The notes: generated by a model from the sequence alone, not told the origin. Positions 35,493 to 49,269 are shown, counted from the first letter of the stretch. The stretch: 64,000 bases of DNA from Formicarius rufipectus (GCA_013399695.1 VXAU01004370.1:356598-420597); one strand, 5' to 3'. Numbers and translations are program-made.

Positions 35493-37760
35493 CCTGGCAG
35501 ACTCGGTCCCCCAGAAGGTATGACATCAGGTTTTTTTAATTGCAGAAAATACTTATTTTGTTAAATAATTTCTTTATTATGTAAAATGTATATCGATGAA
35601 CTGATTTACTTATACATTCAGCATATTTAAATTAACTGAATTTTTAAATTCATCGTTACATTTTATATCTATTAACAAAATTTCAATTGCTTCCAAAAGG
35701 TGCCCCAAATACAAGTCACCAGAATAGTAAAACATTCAAGGTTTGAATGTACCTCAGATACTTCCACTACATGCTTCTTTCTTTATAAATACTTTAAATT
35801 ACCTGTATGGGGTAACCAGCAAGTGTTTCATTTATTGTAAAGGCAACATTTTTAGCAAGTCAACATTCAATGGGAACTTCAAATTTCAAAATACAAATGC
35901 ATCGGCTATCAACTGACACTCTTCCTTCAAAAAGTGGTGGGGGGAAAAGCCTTTTACAAGTCTTTTACTTAAGACAAATGTTTCCTGCTCCAGGCTTTAA
36001 ATCAGTAATAAAAATGACTATTTCAATTACTTTCATGTCAATCCCTCCACCATGGATGCAGAGAGCTATTTAAGAAGACAGAGACAGACTAAGGAGGATC
36101 TTTGCTTGTGTTACTGTCAGACCTGGTAAGATTCATATTGCTCTTGTCATACTAATATTTCTTAAACCTCATATTTTTTCTGCATTCACTATTTCAAGGG
36201 AGAAAGATATAAACATTATTATAAACACAGACACTGTTTATTTGCCAGAATAAAATAAATTTAAAAAAAAAAACAACAAACCAAACAAACCCCCAAACCT
36301 TATGTATTTGAAAAATAAACATGGTAAGGAGATAACATATGACTACAAGCCTCCATTGTAGTGAAAAGACATAGCAGCACCAATTGTCAACAAGCAGAAG
36401 CACAACAATATATGATTATCCCTGTTTTCTCTATTACAGACATCAATACAGAAAATAACATGGAAGAAAAAAATTATTCTGAAAATCAATTTTTAAAAAA
36501 AGCCCCAACCCACCAGTACCTACTGCCTTCTGCCTTTCTCCTCTATCCTTGAAAATCCTATCCCAGTAAAGGGACATTTGAGAATTTTATAGAGTATCTA
36601 TTGGTCAGTTCCATTTGTGTCTTACTAAATTCAGAACTACCTAGCAGGTGAAACATCCTGCAAAAAAAACTGCCAGCAAAGATTAAGAACTGTGTTTGCC
36701 TACACTGGATGCTTACATTTCACCAAATTAACAAGAGGACAGGACCTCTGCTTTCCTGAAAAGTAAAAGCGGACTTAAGCAGCCTTCCCAGAAAGGTGAA
36801 ACCACTCTCGAAGTCTCAGGTACTTAGGATAGAATTGATACTGTTAAAAAAAAACTAACAATTAAGTGAGCCAACTTTAATTGAAGGAGAAGTAGAGTTG
36901 CTCCAGAACACTTCCTGGCAACATTATTACCAACAAAAAAAAGAAGTAAAATCATGCTCAACTCTCACCAAAATAAAAAGTTCATGTCACTATTCAGCCT
37001 TCAAAACCTCAGATATTCACCCAGGTTGGCTCTTTACCTACAACTTCCTTATCCTTTCAAAATACATTTGGCAGCACCACAGAATTCTGTCAGGTCACAC
37101 AGTTGTGGATCTGTTCTCCTCCTCCCCAAAAGGATAATGTGGAACATCATTAATAACAGACCAGGGCTGTCAGCAATGCATGGATAGCACTTATTACAGT
37201 GCACTACCAAAAATAATTATGACTACAAAAAATAACCATGTAACAACACCTAGAGAAATCAGGAATTAATCTTAAACTTGCACATCCAAAACAGTAAATA
37301 TTTTTGGGCTGATACAAAAGGAGTTCACTTTAAAAAAAAGAGAGAGAGGGTAGTATAGTCTGGTTTTATGATAGCTGCTGCCTCTCCCTACAACTGAGAG
37401 GTGACAAGTGGGAGATCTATTTGGTCTGAAGTCTTAGCAGAGGGTTTTCTCTATTTTTAGCAACAGTAACAACAGCAGGTGCATGAACTGCAGGTTTACA
37501 TTACGCCACAGAACAAGCTTGCCACATCTTTCCATGAACTGCCTAGTCCTCCGTTCATCTAGTGACACCTTGCCATGTGAATTAGCCCGCCTGTATTAAC
37601 CTAACTCCACCTTAAACCCTCTATTTTCAAATATTTCTAGGCAGAAAATAGGGGGAAAGCAGAAGTTATCACATCAGAGTACCTAAATAGGCAATTGGGC
37701 GGTAAGTTTGTAAATCTGACTAAATGTGGCAATTTATTTTGACATATCCATTTCTTTATG

Positions 37761-37803
37761 AAAAAAAAAAGAAAGAAAGAAAGAAAGAAATTAAGAAAGA
37801 AAC
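37761..37803. repeat. (GAAA)n microsatellite with A-rich start
   Basis: Ten A followed by about five GAAA units, one TTAA interruption and two more GAAA units. A plus-strand ORF entering here is only the lysine/arginine reading of the repeat. Confidence 0.9.
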
Positions 37804-40800
37804 ACTTCATACGTTATATGGCTTGTGTTTCAATATTTAGACATCTCCAAGACTCACAGAATCACACATACACATACAAAGATGGACCAGCTTGGAGAAA
37901 GCTGGCACATTTGGGAAAGGTACACACGTCTGTAAAGCAGCAGACATAAAGCAAAAAATCACACAGAAATAAAGGAATCTTAAAGATAGCGTTACAACTC
38001 ACATGTCTGAAAACAAAATAGCAATGACTAATCTGTGTGTGAAGCCTGGAAATTAAATTCCAGGACAATGGATGAAAATTAGGGAATGGATAGAAGAACC
38101 TCCTCAGACTAGAGCAACTACCTTTTACTCTCTGGCCACTGCTGCCTAAAGAAGGGAGCAAAGGCAGAGTGCTGCAGTCACACTATCCTGCCCAAAAACC
38201 TTTGCACAGTTACTCATCACCTCCAAACCATACTAGGACGTGCATGAAGGGGCTGGCAAGGAAAATGTGTATTGTATCCTCTGCTTTTTCACTTGAAATA
38301 AAGTCAAGTTCCATTTCAGAGAATCAAGCTCTTCTCAACTGATGTAGAAAATCTGCTGCTAAGATAGGGGACTCTGTCGATAATCAAGTTAGACATGAAT
38401 AGGGGGAGGGATATTTCCTTCTGTTATACCCAGATTTGCCAAATTTAGGTATATTTGTGACATTTTAGACAGTTAGAGCCATCCATCAACATCTCTGTCA
38501 CTAGCTTTGGGCTTGCAAAAATGGAAACAAGATGTTACTTTGGAATGCAGCTTTGTAAAACTCTGCAGATTAAAAACACCTCACTATAAGTTGCTACATA
38601 CAACTAGAGGCTTCCACCATAACATGATAAGCAAGATAGGTGCTACCTTATGAATGGTCATTTAATAAAGTGTTAATAGTAGGATTCTGAACTTACTCAG
38701 ATTAACTTTCCTATTATTTACACAGAACATCATTAGGCTATCAAAACAGACCGCACTGTAACCCAGAAAAACAGGCAGTGTGCTGGGGGCTGGAAGGAAT
38801 CAGTATTCTGGTGCAGTAATAAAGGTTTCTTTCTCCAATGATAATCAACTCTGCATAATTAAAATAGCTCAGACTGTTGAACTAATTTTCAGACTGGAGG
38901 TTTCTTCCTGTAGCAACACTTACACACAAAGTTTCTACTGAGGCTGAATTTAATCGTGAGCCTAATTACAATTTTAATGAATATCTTCAACACTGCATGT
39001 AAACTTGCACTTCACAGTCTTACTATCAGAGCATTCTTAGAAGCTTTCTGCAGTTAATATAAAGGATTATTCTGAGATGCTCATGGTATAGCAGCATTTT
39101 TTTTAAAAGAAAGCTTAAACTATGTTTGGCCAAATTGAAATACTGTTCAAAGTAGGGTTATAATAACTTTAAGTTTTAATATGTGTATTTCAGAATAATT
39201 TACTATGTTTTTACTAGATTTACATTTATTAATTACATTCAAAGATGAGAATTTTGCAACTTGCTAATCAAATTCTAACTTCAGAATGGTCCAAACTATC
39301 TGTTAAGTTTCCCTTTTTGTAAATACTATTTCCCCTTTTTTGTAAGTATTTAAAGCTTACTTGCAGATTTTTCTCACCAGAGGGAAAAAAAACCCCAGTA
39401 CAGAAGATCCTCTGTTTACAGGAGAAAACTCAGATTTAATAGTTAAGGCCTAAAACCTGCATCAAAAAATACCAGTTTTATCTGATTTGACTGATTTTTT
39501 TATGTGCTTCTAGTGCAGTGAACTAAAAATTCTGGAGCAGCCCCACATAAATCAAAAGACTTTTAATTAAACATGAAAACTGACTATTCACTATGGAGTT
39601 TCCCTTCTACATACAGTTTATTTTATTTTACACTCTCCTCCAATTCACAATGGCCAAACTGATGGATAATTTACATTACAGCAGCACAGGTTGCTGGTAA
39701 AGTGAAAACAACCTGGTCATCCAGCAGTTTACAGATGACATTTCTAGTCCTAGGAGGATGTGATAGATTCAAGATGACAGAATATGAGCCTTCTGTAACA
39801 GTTATTGATATATCCATCAGTACTGAAGTCATCAATACAAAATAAGCATTTTTATGTCCCAGGGTTAGATTTCAGTTAAGGTTTCTGCAAGAAAGCCTAT
39901 TCAGATGTGCTGAAGGTTTCTGTGATTAGTTTCTTCCCTTCTTACCATTCCACCTGTATATTTCAGCTGATAAGATTTGCTTTAGCATTTAAATCTAACA
40001 GAAACACCTTCAATCACTGACTCCTGCTCCCTTTTCCTATACAATAGTATTGTATAATCACTTTCATACATTCATAAAAACTGATGTTGAAACCAGTTAG
40101 CTTTCTTGTCACACTAATCCTAGTGGGAGGCTGTCCTAGAATTGCACTGATTGACTGGTTAGAACCCCCTCCCATGTCACCTGTTAATTTCTGTGCAGGA
40201 AGATTCCTCCTCCAGAGCCCATCTCAATGTCACCTGCTGGGATGCTGGCAACTTCTGCATTCTCAGTTCAACACAGAGGGTTCTCTCTCCAGCTCCAGCA
40301 ACCCTCTGTGCCAAATACTACCACTTAGACCTCCAACCAGCTATGTCTCACATGTGGCCCTAGAAATAGGCTGCAATGTTATGAAGTAGATGGGGTGCTG
40401 TGTTCAAAGGAGTCTCATGAGAAATGCTGCTTTTCCCAGCTGCAATGGTGACTGTAGGTTACAGTTCTTCCCACCATGCTCAGAGTATCAACAAGGTTTA
40501 GAGATTTATTTAAGATTTAGGAGAAAAGGATTCAGAACCCTGAAAGGGTTATATTTCCTAGTACATTTTAAAAGTAGTTCAGAACAAAACTGATTTTCAT
40601 TTTTTGTTTTGCTTTCCCTTGCTTCAGTTCTAATGACCATATAACTGTACCAGGTTTGGAGTTTTTTGTTATGAGTTTTGTTGTTGTTTTGGGGGGTTTT
40701 GTTGGATTGTTTTGGGTGTTTTATTCCTATGGCTTGCATTTAGTTTCATGAAGAGAAAAAAAAGAGTTGCTTTTTAAAATTTAAAATCATGTTGAGTACT

Positions 40801-41040
40801 GTAACTCTTTAATCTCTGCATTTCATGGATAAATTCAGCCATGTTTCCATAGAAATATGAATGGTAGAAGAAAAGAGTTTACAATTTAATTTATTTTTTC
40901 TTTGCTCTAGAAAACATCACCTCAGTATTAGATCATGCATATCTTCAGTTCTGCTGAAAGGACCAGGCAGAACAAAGGGGAAGATTTGGTTTTTCTGTGC
41001 CTTTTACTTCTAAATATGCTATATCAAATAAATATTTCTG

Positions 41041-41064
41041 CTTGACTAAGTACTTGACTAAGTA
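41041..41064. repeat. 12-bp perfect tandem duplication
   Basis: CTTGACTAAGTA twice in direct succession. Confidence 0.88.
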
Positions 41065-42844
41065 CCACTACAAAAATACAAAGAGTTTGGGGAGAAAAAT
41101 TAAAAAAAAAAAAAAATTAAAAACTAAAATAAAAAAAAGTTCAAACCCATGAAAACTAAAACTTCTCAGAGATTTGTCAATGTTTAATCATGCTTGTGCT
41201 TGTAATGCTCCAGAGTCACTCAATGAAGAGGCGATGCTGTAACAAGAAGCATGGACAGGCAAACTGCAGTGTTGTGCCTACTATCCCATCCTGTGCAACA
41301 CAGAAACAGCTCTAACCAAAATGGGATGATGAAGGTCTGTGGGTGTGATTTCATGGTTTGCCTAAACTCATCTAACTGTAAACCAGTGCAGAGAGGTACA
41401 GGTATAACCCCTTTGTTTCTCCCCATGTATATATTGCCACCTCTTCCTTCTGCCTGTTCACACAGCCAGTCTCATCTTTCAGTCTGGCTCTCTGTGTAGT
41501 TGTGATGTAGCAGGATGCCTCCAAGACTGTACAGCTCAGCATCAGGGATAAGGACAAAAACTTCTCTGAAAGTGGCAACATCTGCTCAAACTGCTAGATT
41601 AACCTGCCCTATGCACAGAAACTTGACTCTGATTTCAAGTTAACAACTGATGCCATATTGACACTTTGTTCTCTAAGTTATGCACACAGTGCAAGAAAGA
41701 AGGAACTAAAAGCATGACAAAAGCTGGAAATACCTACAAAAAGGAAAAACATAAGGGACATTCACACAGCACTTCAGATGTACTTGCAAAGAATAAGAGC
41801 CAAAAAATAAGAAGATACATGGGAGGTGGTCTGATTTTTCACATAGCACAATATTTAATAGTTTTCAGCTATCTTAGACACAGAAGTGTAACTATGAAGC
41901 TGTACCAGAAATTCGAGGAGCACTGCATTCCATGGAAAAATGAAACACATGAAATATGTGCTTTTAATCAGGGAACAGAAGAATGCGAAATTACAGAGGG
42001 GGTTGTGATCAATCCAAGCCAATTTTACAAGTCTAACTAGGACCAGATATGAGATAAGATTGTAATTCAGATCTGGAAGAAAAACTCAGTGTTCACTGAA
42101 TAAAGCAAAATTAACCCTGAATTTACACTGAGGTCACAATTAGGGATATACAATAGGAGAACACTGTCATAAGATTAGGGGAGAATTTCAAAGTCCATAC
42201 CCATTAAGGCAACTAATGTAAACTGCCACAACAGAAAGATGGAAGAAACTAAATGAACTAAATTAAATAGGTTTTATCACTTCACTGTAGTTTGCAAGCT
42301 CCAGCAATGAGAGCTGCTGACAAGAAAACACTACCTCTGCCAGCTCACTGCTCCAATGCAGGTGAATAGTCTGTAACTTGATTTTAATCAAGCAGGACAT
42401 TGCTTTGCCGTACATCAACCCAACTCATGCTGCAGGGAGCAGTTAGGAACAGGTAATGGAATGTAAATGGGTGAAAAATGCAACTTACAGGAATGACTGT
42501 TCCCTCCAGACAGGGAACTAAGCACTAAGTATATGGGTGAGAAAGAAACTGCAATAATAGTGGTGAGAAAGAAATAATTGCTTTTGTTTTAAAATCTCAT
42601 CCTACATTCAGTCTCATCAAGCAGATAGGCCAGAATTATTAAAGAAGAGTTTGAATGGGTCTTCTGGGGATAAAGTTCATGCCAGAAAACAAAATATAGC
42701 TAATTCTGTCACCTGTAGAAATGTTGCTCTTACCTTGTGACAAAAGCCAAAAGAGGAGCCCAAGAGACACATTGTTCTGAGCATAAAGAGAGAAACAGAT
42801 AATGGAGTGAGTACACACACTGTGCATCGTTTCAAAAACAGAAG

Positions 42845-42945
42845 ACATAAAAGAGGCAGAGAAATTAAGATCACACTTTAATTACAGCTAAGTTACACAG
42901 CAAGGAGCAGGTATGTAAAACCCAGGCATTTTTGCACTTGATGAG
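42845..42945 (+). mobile_element. Possible MIR-type SINE relic
   Basis: AAAAGAGGCAGAGAAATTAA, then GTTACACAGCAAGGAGCAGG and AAAACCCAGGCATTTTTGCA follow the MIR core order (gaggcacagagaggttaa ... gtcacacagcaag ... aacccaggc). It is more decayed than the copy at 22478-22640, and the 'gacttgccc' block is poor, so this is less certain. Confidence 0.42.
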
Positions 42946-44954
42946 CATGAAGTACTGGTAGAAGCAAAGGAATATAATGTATTTCAAATATTTTTCATGT
43001 ATGATTCAAGAGGTTGTCGTAATAAGCAAGATTTGCTAAGAAGCATCATATGCATTCTTCATGCATAACAACAAAAAAACCCTTACAATTTTTATTGCAT
43101 TTACATGGCAATTCCAGTCAATACCCAGTTATATCTGAAAACACAAAAGTTTGATCGTATAAAATATACTTAGGTTTATTTAGATTACATTTTAAAACTG
43201 GGAAAAACAGTAGAAGAGTATGAGTGGAAACTCAAGGCAATCTTTGGCAGAGCTACAGCTAAGACAAAACAAAATGACAGAAATATAAATCCAATAGAAG
43301 AAAAATAATAAATAAAAAAATCATGAACTTAGCAATGCATTTAAACAATTTAGGGTAAGGTGAATAACTCATAGGGAAAATGGTTCTATGTAATACTTTC
43401 AAATATTAGTATAAAAAGTCTAGGACTTGTGTTTTTTTTTCTTCCAAATCCCCTTGCTGGAGTTTTCTGGAAGGCACTGTGGAGTACAGCTGATTCTGGC
43501 TCAGGTTTTTGGGATAGATCTCTGGAGGTTTTCTAAATTTGTGGGCAGTAGATTTTTCCAGCACTCATCTCAAACTTCCCTAGCTTTCTCCAGGGTGCAG
43601 AGTCAGCTGGATCAAGTTTCATGTTTAAATTAATTTGGAATTACTTTTTCCAAAAGTGACTGGAGTTTGCAAGTTTTTCTGCTTTCCTTTGCTGGAGATG
43701 AAATATTGCTTTCTGCCATTATACTTTTCAGTGTCAGAGTCTCCAGCATTTCAGCCTACCTACATGACCAGATCTTTCTTACTTTCTACCACAATTCATT
43801 TGTGTTCCATTCTAAATTTTTCTTAACCAAGTACAGTTCTATTCCTGTCAGATTTACCCAGTTCTGAGATCCCATCTGCTTGGCTATATATTCTTTAACA
43901 GATTCTGTTTGCTATATGCTGACCTAGTTCAAAGTTACATTTGCTCAGTGACTGTTCTGTACTATGCCTTCTTCCATGTTTCTTTCACCAGAAAACTGTA
44001 TGAGCTTGCCATTAGGTTTTTCACCTAGGGCATTTTTGTAGATTAGAGATGGTACAAATTCAGGTATTGATCCCCAGGGACCCCATTTAAGACTTTGCCT
44101 AAAAATTAAAATAGCCCTACTTAGAATCACTTTTTATTCTATATGTGTAACCACTGAGCTATTAAACTAATTTCATATTACTGAATCTCTTAGCTCCTTG
44201 AAGCTTTTTACTGTAGGCAGTCTTGTGTCAATGCTTTCTGCTTAAATACATCCATTATACCCCCTGCAGTGTACATCTGAAGTATACTGTGAGTACAAGT
44301 CTAACATTACACATGTTGGGCCACCTAATCATTTTCCTTTTGCTTATGCCTGCTTTGTTTACCAGAAAAGCAAAGGATTTATGTCCTTGCAGTGATAACA
44401 TTGCTGTTCTTATATGCAGGAAAAATGCAATGAGGAGACTGACTGCCATTTTTTGGCTCATCTCTGTAGCAAGCGGCTGTGGTTGTTCTAGTTTGTACAC
44501 CCAAAAGCATCATGATTACAAAATACTTCACAGAGGGATCTTAAAGTCCTCCTGAGCTGCATCAACTTTTTGAAAGCTCTACCATTTCCTGTAAAACTGA
44601 GAAGTTTTACCGGGCATTAATACAGGGCCCACTTAGAGCGAGCAGATCTCATACTCTATTAAAGGCTCCAAAACACCAGATGATTTCTGTGCAAGCTCAG
44701 GTAGAGACAAGCGCATTCAGCAGCAAGAAAAAAATCTTCAAATCAAGCAAAATTTCCATACTGACTAGAGCGGTGGAAGGGAATTCACAAGTCAAGTGGA
44801 GTAGCAGGTCTGATGCCCCAGGTTAGCCTAGGTCCGCTCTCCAAACTAAACTTCCAAAGGCTGACATCTCATTGAAGAGGAGACTGTGCAAGACAGTAAA
44901 AGCAGCTCAGCCATTTTAATGTCCTTTTACAATCTTCATCTTGTTCTTAGAACA
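42946..44954. other. AT-rich DNA with a possible ancient LINE piece
   Basis: No gene recognised. It includes the possible CR1/L3-like remnant at 43960-44190. The stretch 44600-44905 has several CpGs and somewhat higher GC, without a recognised family. Confidence 0.4.
43960..44190 (-). mobile_element. Possible ancient CR1/L3-like remnant
   Basis: GATGGTACAAATTCAGGTAT, TTGATCCCCAGGGACCCCAT and TGTGTAACCACTGAGCTATT follow the order of the reverse complement of the ORF2 region of old CR1/L3 LINEs ('...gtacaaatccaggcactgatccctgtggaccccac...ttaaccagttactga'). The similarity is weak and unaligned. Confidence 0.35.
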
Positions 44955-45260
44955 ATAGAAGCATAGAGTCGTTAATGTTGGAAAAAGACCTCTAAGATCA
45001 TTGGATCCAACTGTCAACCTACTCCATCTTGTTTACCATTAAACCATGTCCCCAGGTGCCACATTCTTGCTGCTTTCGAACACTACCAGGGATGGCGATT
45101 CCACCACTTCCCTAGGCAGCCTCTTTCAATGCCTGACCACCTTTTTGGTAGTCTAAATATCCTCTGGCATAACATGAGTCCATTTCCTCTTCTTTTGTCT
45201 TTTGCTACCTGGGAGAAGACTGACTGCCACCTCATTGTGACCTTTTTTCTGGTATTACAT
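44955..45260 (-). mobile_element. CR1 LINE, 3' UTR and end of ORF2
   Basis: The element runs from ATAGAAGCATAGAGTCGTTA through GACCTCTAAGATCATTGGAT, TCCAACTGTCAACCTACTCC and CACTACCAGGGATGGCGATT. The minus-strand frame retains the RGNGLMLCQ and FRLPKRW blocks of the CR1 ORF2 C-terminus. It is more diverged than the copies at 29978 or 9216. The sequence up to about 45540 may hold further decayed CR1, but this is not clear. Confidence 0.86.
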
Positions 45261-48200
45261 TGATTGAGTAATATTTGTTCTATTTCTACCTGATACACCA
45301 TCTGATGTATACAACTGATCACCACTTAAAAATCCTTCTGTTCACAACCGAGGGGACAACTGAACTTGAACCAATAGATTAGCCTATCCTGCCCATTTCA
45401 TGTCTTATCAAATAAGCATCTTTGCTTTTTTCCCATGCTACTGCCCAAAGGTGGAGTAGTCCCCTTAAGTATCTGCAAAACTACCCCATTATCCTCCTTT
45501 GAACTTGCTTTGCATCAAATCTTGAGCTGAAGTGGGATGGGAAGGATGGGACAGCTAGAGTGACAAGCAGGTCCAATGCATGTTATCTTCTGCAGAGTTA
45601 CAGCAAAGGGTTGTGGTAACAAGAATACTTTTCCCACTCTTCAGCAAATTGAAGGATTCTTTTTACCAGCATCCATGAAATAATTCTGCATTAACTATAA
45701 AGCCATGACCCTGGGAAAAGGACATCTCTAAACGCAGTGTTTTCATATTCAGTTTCACTTCCCTGGTATAAAATATTTAAGAAAACATAATTCCGCTTAA
45801 AATAATCCTATAAAAGAGTCATCACAGTCTTGTCTTTTATATGTATCACAGTCAGACTTCTCAAAATTATTTTATCGAGCACAAGGCTTCAACCTCCCTT
45901 ATGCTGCAAGTGATCAGGACTTGTGAAAGCCTACAGAACTTATACTGAAAGACAAGGCAACGAAAAAAATAAAACTTCTTAATGCATTAAAAATGCCCTT
46001 CTTCTTATCTTAGTGTTTGTACTGTCAGCGGCCATTGGTGAATGCGAATGTTTCTACATAAAACAGATTAACGCTAATGAAATCTCAGAAAACCATGTGG
46101 AATTTCTAGCCCTTCTGTCTGTTGAGGTTGTTGAAAAACTCTGCTCTTGGCGAGATTTAGAGAATCATGATTATTTAAGAAGTGTCAGTGTTTTGTGCTG
46201 TGAGATACGTTATAGTTTTGATGGAAGTGCTTTATCAGATGGAGAAGTTCTTAAAGCCTTTCTTTAAAGATGGTTAGAGCTTCAATTCACCTAACCTTCT
46301 CTCAAAGTTCATTCGACCGCCAAGACTTTACATGTGTTTCTGAATCAGGTTTGTGGTGAAAAGAAGGGAAAGAATGCTATAATTCTGAATCTCTATATAG
46401 TAAAAAATGGTTTAACTACGAATAAAACATTGCAAGTTTTACAGTTCAGAAAATTGTTTTTGTTAACCAGTAGAATTTATTTAACTTATGAAAATATTTC
46501 ATTCAATTTTTTTAATTAAGGTTTTATATAATCCAAATTTTAAATAACCTCTCTTTCGGCTTAAACAGGTTTCAGAATAAATGCATCCTGAATAGTTAGG
46601 CACATTAGATTCTTCTTTTGAATCTGGTATTCTTGAAATGTATAAGCAATGTATGGCAAGCAATCAAATTATGCCCATCTTAATACTGAACATCAATGCT
46701 GCTATCCTGATTATGCAGTTGTGCAGGATGCCCTGAATAAGGAATTTTTTTCCTTAAGTTTCAGTCACAATGCTTGGGCCTTTCCCAAAACTGGTACTAT
46801 AAATTCTACCATATGGCTGCTCAGCTGGGCCAAATCTGTGAAACTCAGTGTAAGTCACAGGGTGGAGTTTGGGTTGTTTGTGACTGTTTGTCTGGGGGGG
46901 TTTACCTGCATCAACAAGGAGAATCATTGATTTTCTATACAATGGTTGCAGCAGAGCAGCTCAATGTTCTACTCAATCTATTTTATGGAAGTCAGTGAAA
47001 CTACCTGATGTCTGATATAAACAGGGAAGGAGAAAAATATTTGAAGATGCTCCTAGGGCAAACACCACCTTCTTCACTGTGTGAACAGAAACAAAAAGGA
47101 TCCCGAGGTCACTTATCTTTTGATGTCACCAGTAATATCTCCTTTCTATGACATGAATTAAGTGGTCAGCATATTTAGCAGCTGAACTTAATAGAAAAAG
47201 AGTTTCCTCTTGGTTTCCATGAAGAAAAGAGCATGAGTCAGCTATCCTTCCAAAAAAGGCCACAAAGAAATTTCTTCACTCCCAGAGATGTTCCTGAAAA
47301 ATCAGTACCCTAATATGTTGTACGTAGACATTATTAGTGAAATACCTTGCAGGGTCAAGCACCAAAATATTTTTGTGTATACCAAGACATTTGGTAACGT
47401 TGACATTTGCTAAATTAGCATTATTCATTTGGTCTGCTAAGGTATGCGGATGGATGTTAAAGCTATGACTGGGAACGTGTAGCTCATACATAAGCAACAG
47501 AATCTCTGACTTTAAGGTAAAAACTAAAGATGTATCTCTGTACTGGAATTTTGTAAAGAATTATTATTTATACAGATTTTTCTGTTTCGAAAGTTTTTAA
47601 CTCTTACAGAACAAATAGCCCCAGCATTAGTAAATATTAATACATATTAATTTCTATTACTTCTGCCTTTTTACTTTAGTTTCTATTTAGCTTGGTGTTT
47701 TTTATTTTTTTAGGGGAAAAAAAACCAACCAAACAAAAAAAAAATAAGCAACAACAACAAAAAAACCCAAACGCTACTAACTCTGCTGCTTTGGCCTTTT
47801 TTTACAATGTCTTTTCCTGTTCTATTTTAAATTCATTGACAACCACAGCAACAATTTTTCACTGAATCTGTTCCCAGTGTTTTACAGCCAACAGCCAAGA
47901 TGTTGACAGAGTACTGGGAAGGTTTTTTTACTGGGGACACAGGAACTTCCTTAATAAATGAAGGTTTATCCCTCCAGTTCAATTACTTTGAGATTGTTGT
48001 TTTCAACCTGGTTAAATGTTAGCAGACCCTTTCCAGCCAGAGCTACTTGTCTCCAAAAAGGAGACTGCTTTCTTGTGTTAACCACCATAATGTCAATCCC
48101 TACATTTATTCATTTGAATCTTAGTTAAACTGAGGTTTATCTCTTCTTGTTCTTGATCAGATTATTAACCCTACCCTCACCTCGGCTCAATCCCGTTTAA

Positions 48201-48944
48201 TTCAGTGTCTTTATCTTCATAGAAATGCAAAACTTATGAAGTACAAGAGATCTGCAAGCTGGCGACTTAGCAGTAAGGTTATTAGCATACCTAGCACTTA
48301 TGGTTCTGTTTTCTGCATTTTGGATTTTTATTATTTTCTTTCATTCCATTTTAGCTTTTTAATCAGTCTTCAGCTGTGGAGCATTTTCTTCTTTTAAGAT
48401 TTGCTTGATAGAGTAGCTTTGGAAGAAAAAATTTTATTAGCATTTCACAGCAATTTTGTTTTATCTTTAGTTTGTGGTTCGGTCTAAATTAATCCTTGGT
48501 TAAGGCACTGTGTGGCTCCATGGGGCATTTTGACATGCCTAACATATTAATGGTTCAAAATCACCAGTCATCTCCCTCTCTCTTCCTTGGTTTATCTCTC
48601 TGTGCCACATTTTAAATAAAAAAAGCCCTTTCAGAATGAAGTCCATCCCTGTGCTAAGAAGAACAGGGTCCCAGGCATCAGAAGTATTCACAGATGTTGC
48701 ACTACATTCCAGGCAGTTCTGTGGGGGAACCTTTTGAAATTAACAGGTTACATTTTATTGCAGTTTGATAGATATTCTTGTCTTTTTCCAATGAATCATT
48801 TAGCAAAATGATTTTATATACAACATTTGTTATTCAGGAGGACTTATCAGAAAAAATATGGTTCAAATATTTTAAATTTCAAGCTGCATAAGATGCATTC
48901 AAGATTAAAATCATTCAGCAGTGACTAGTTTCTGAATTACTTAC
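45261..48944. other. AT-rich DNA, no gene recognised
   Basis: It contains an A/C-rich low-complexity stretch (47716-47768). An 84-codon plus ORF (46013-46267) starts just after a TCTTAG-like acceptor and holds two unusual CpG-containing codons, but has no recognised domain. Nothing else was identified. Confidence 0.45.
47716..47768. repeat. A/C-rich low-complexity tract
   Basis: A8, CCAACCAAACA, A10 and repeated CAA units. It is compositionally the complement of the T/G-rich tracts elsewhere in the window. Confidence 0.85.
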
Positions 48945-49215
48945 TCAAGTTAACTATATAAGTAACAAATTCTGTCTCCATAGTATCACGTGCAGACTTC
49001 TCTCCATGACGAAGATTTTTTTTAGAGATAGAAAATACAAATGTTGACTTAGATTCATATTTTCCTATGTCCTGTTTTCTTTCAGTTTTAACAGGAAGAA
49101 AAAGATTTATTTTCTTGGATTTTCTTCCGTAGTTTGGACAAGCAAATGTCTTGCGACTCCAACACGTTGTAGAATTTTTCATTTCTCCATGCATAAGGAA
49201 AGAGTTGATGTTCAT
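48945..49215 (-). other. Candidate exon-like ORF ending at a consensus donor
   Basis: A 92-codon minus-strand ORF rich in Lys, Ser and Thr ends where the DNA reads TTGA/GTAAGT, a perfect consensus donor. No strong acceptor is seen at its upstream end. The best AG there follows AGTCAAAACC. Upstream lies an ancient LINE end (49270-49480). No protein family is recognised, and chance is likely. Confidence 0.15.
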
Positions 49216-49269
49216 TGAAACTACACTGGTTTTGACTTAATTTCCATCCACCGGGTGAGGGGGTTATAT

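Larger units (their letters stand above)
32012..42844. other. AT-rich DNA with simple tracts, no gene recognised
   Basis: About 10.8 kb. It contains AAAT units near 33930-33940, T runs near 35236-35260, a 22-bp tandem duplication (35449-35492), an A/C-rich stretch at 36255-36298, a GAAA microsatellite (37761-37803), a GC-richer unidentified patch (about 40110-40480), a T/G-rich tract (about 40660-40715), a 12-bp tandem duplication (41041-41064) and A-rich sequence (41100-41140). The plus ORF at 41666-42040 (124 codons) has no recognisable domain. Confidence 0.45.

Noticed and set aside
37081..37200. Possible extra CR1 fragment
   Set aside because: Only isolated words resemble CR1, with no ordered blocks or tail.
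41666..42040. 124-codon plus-strand ORF, Lys-rich
   Set aside because: No recognised domain. Lys richness reflects A-rich sequence.
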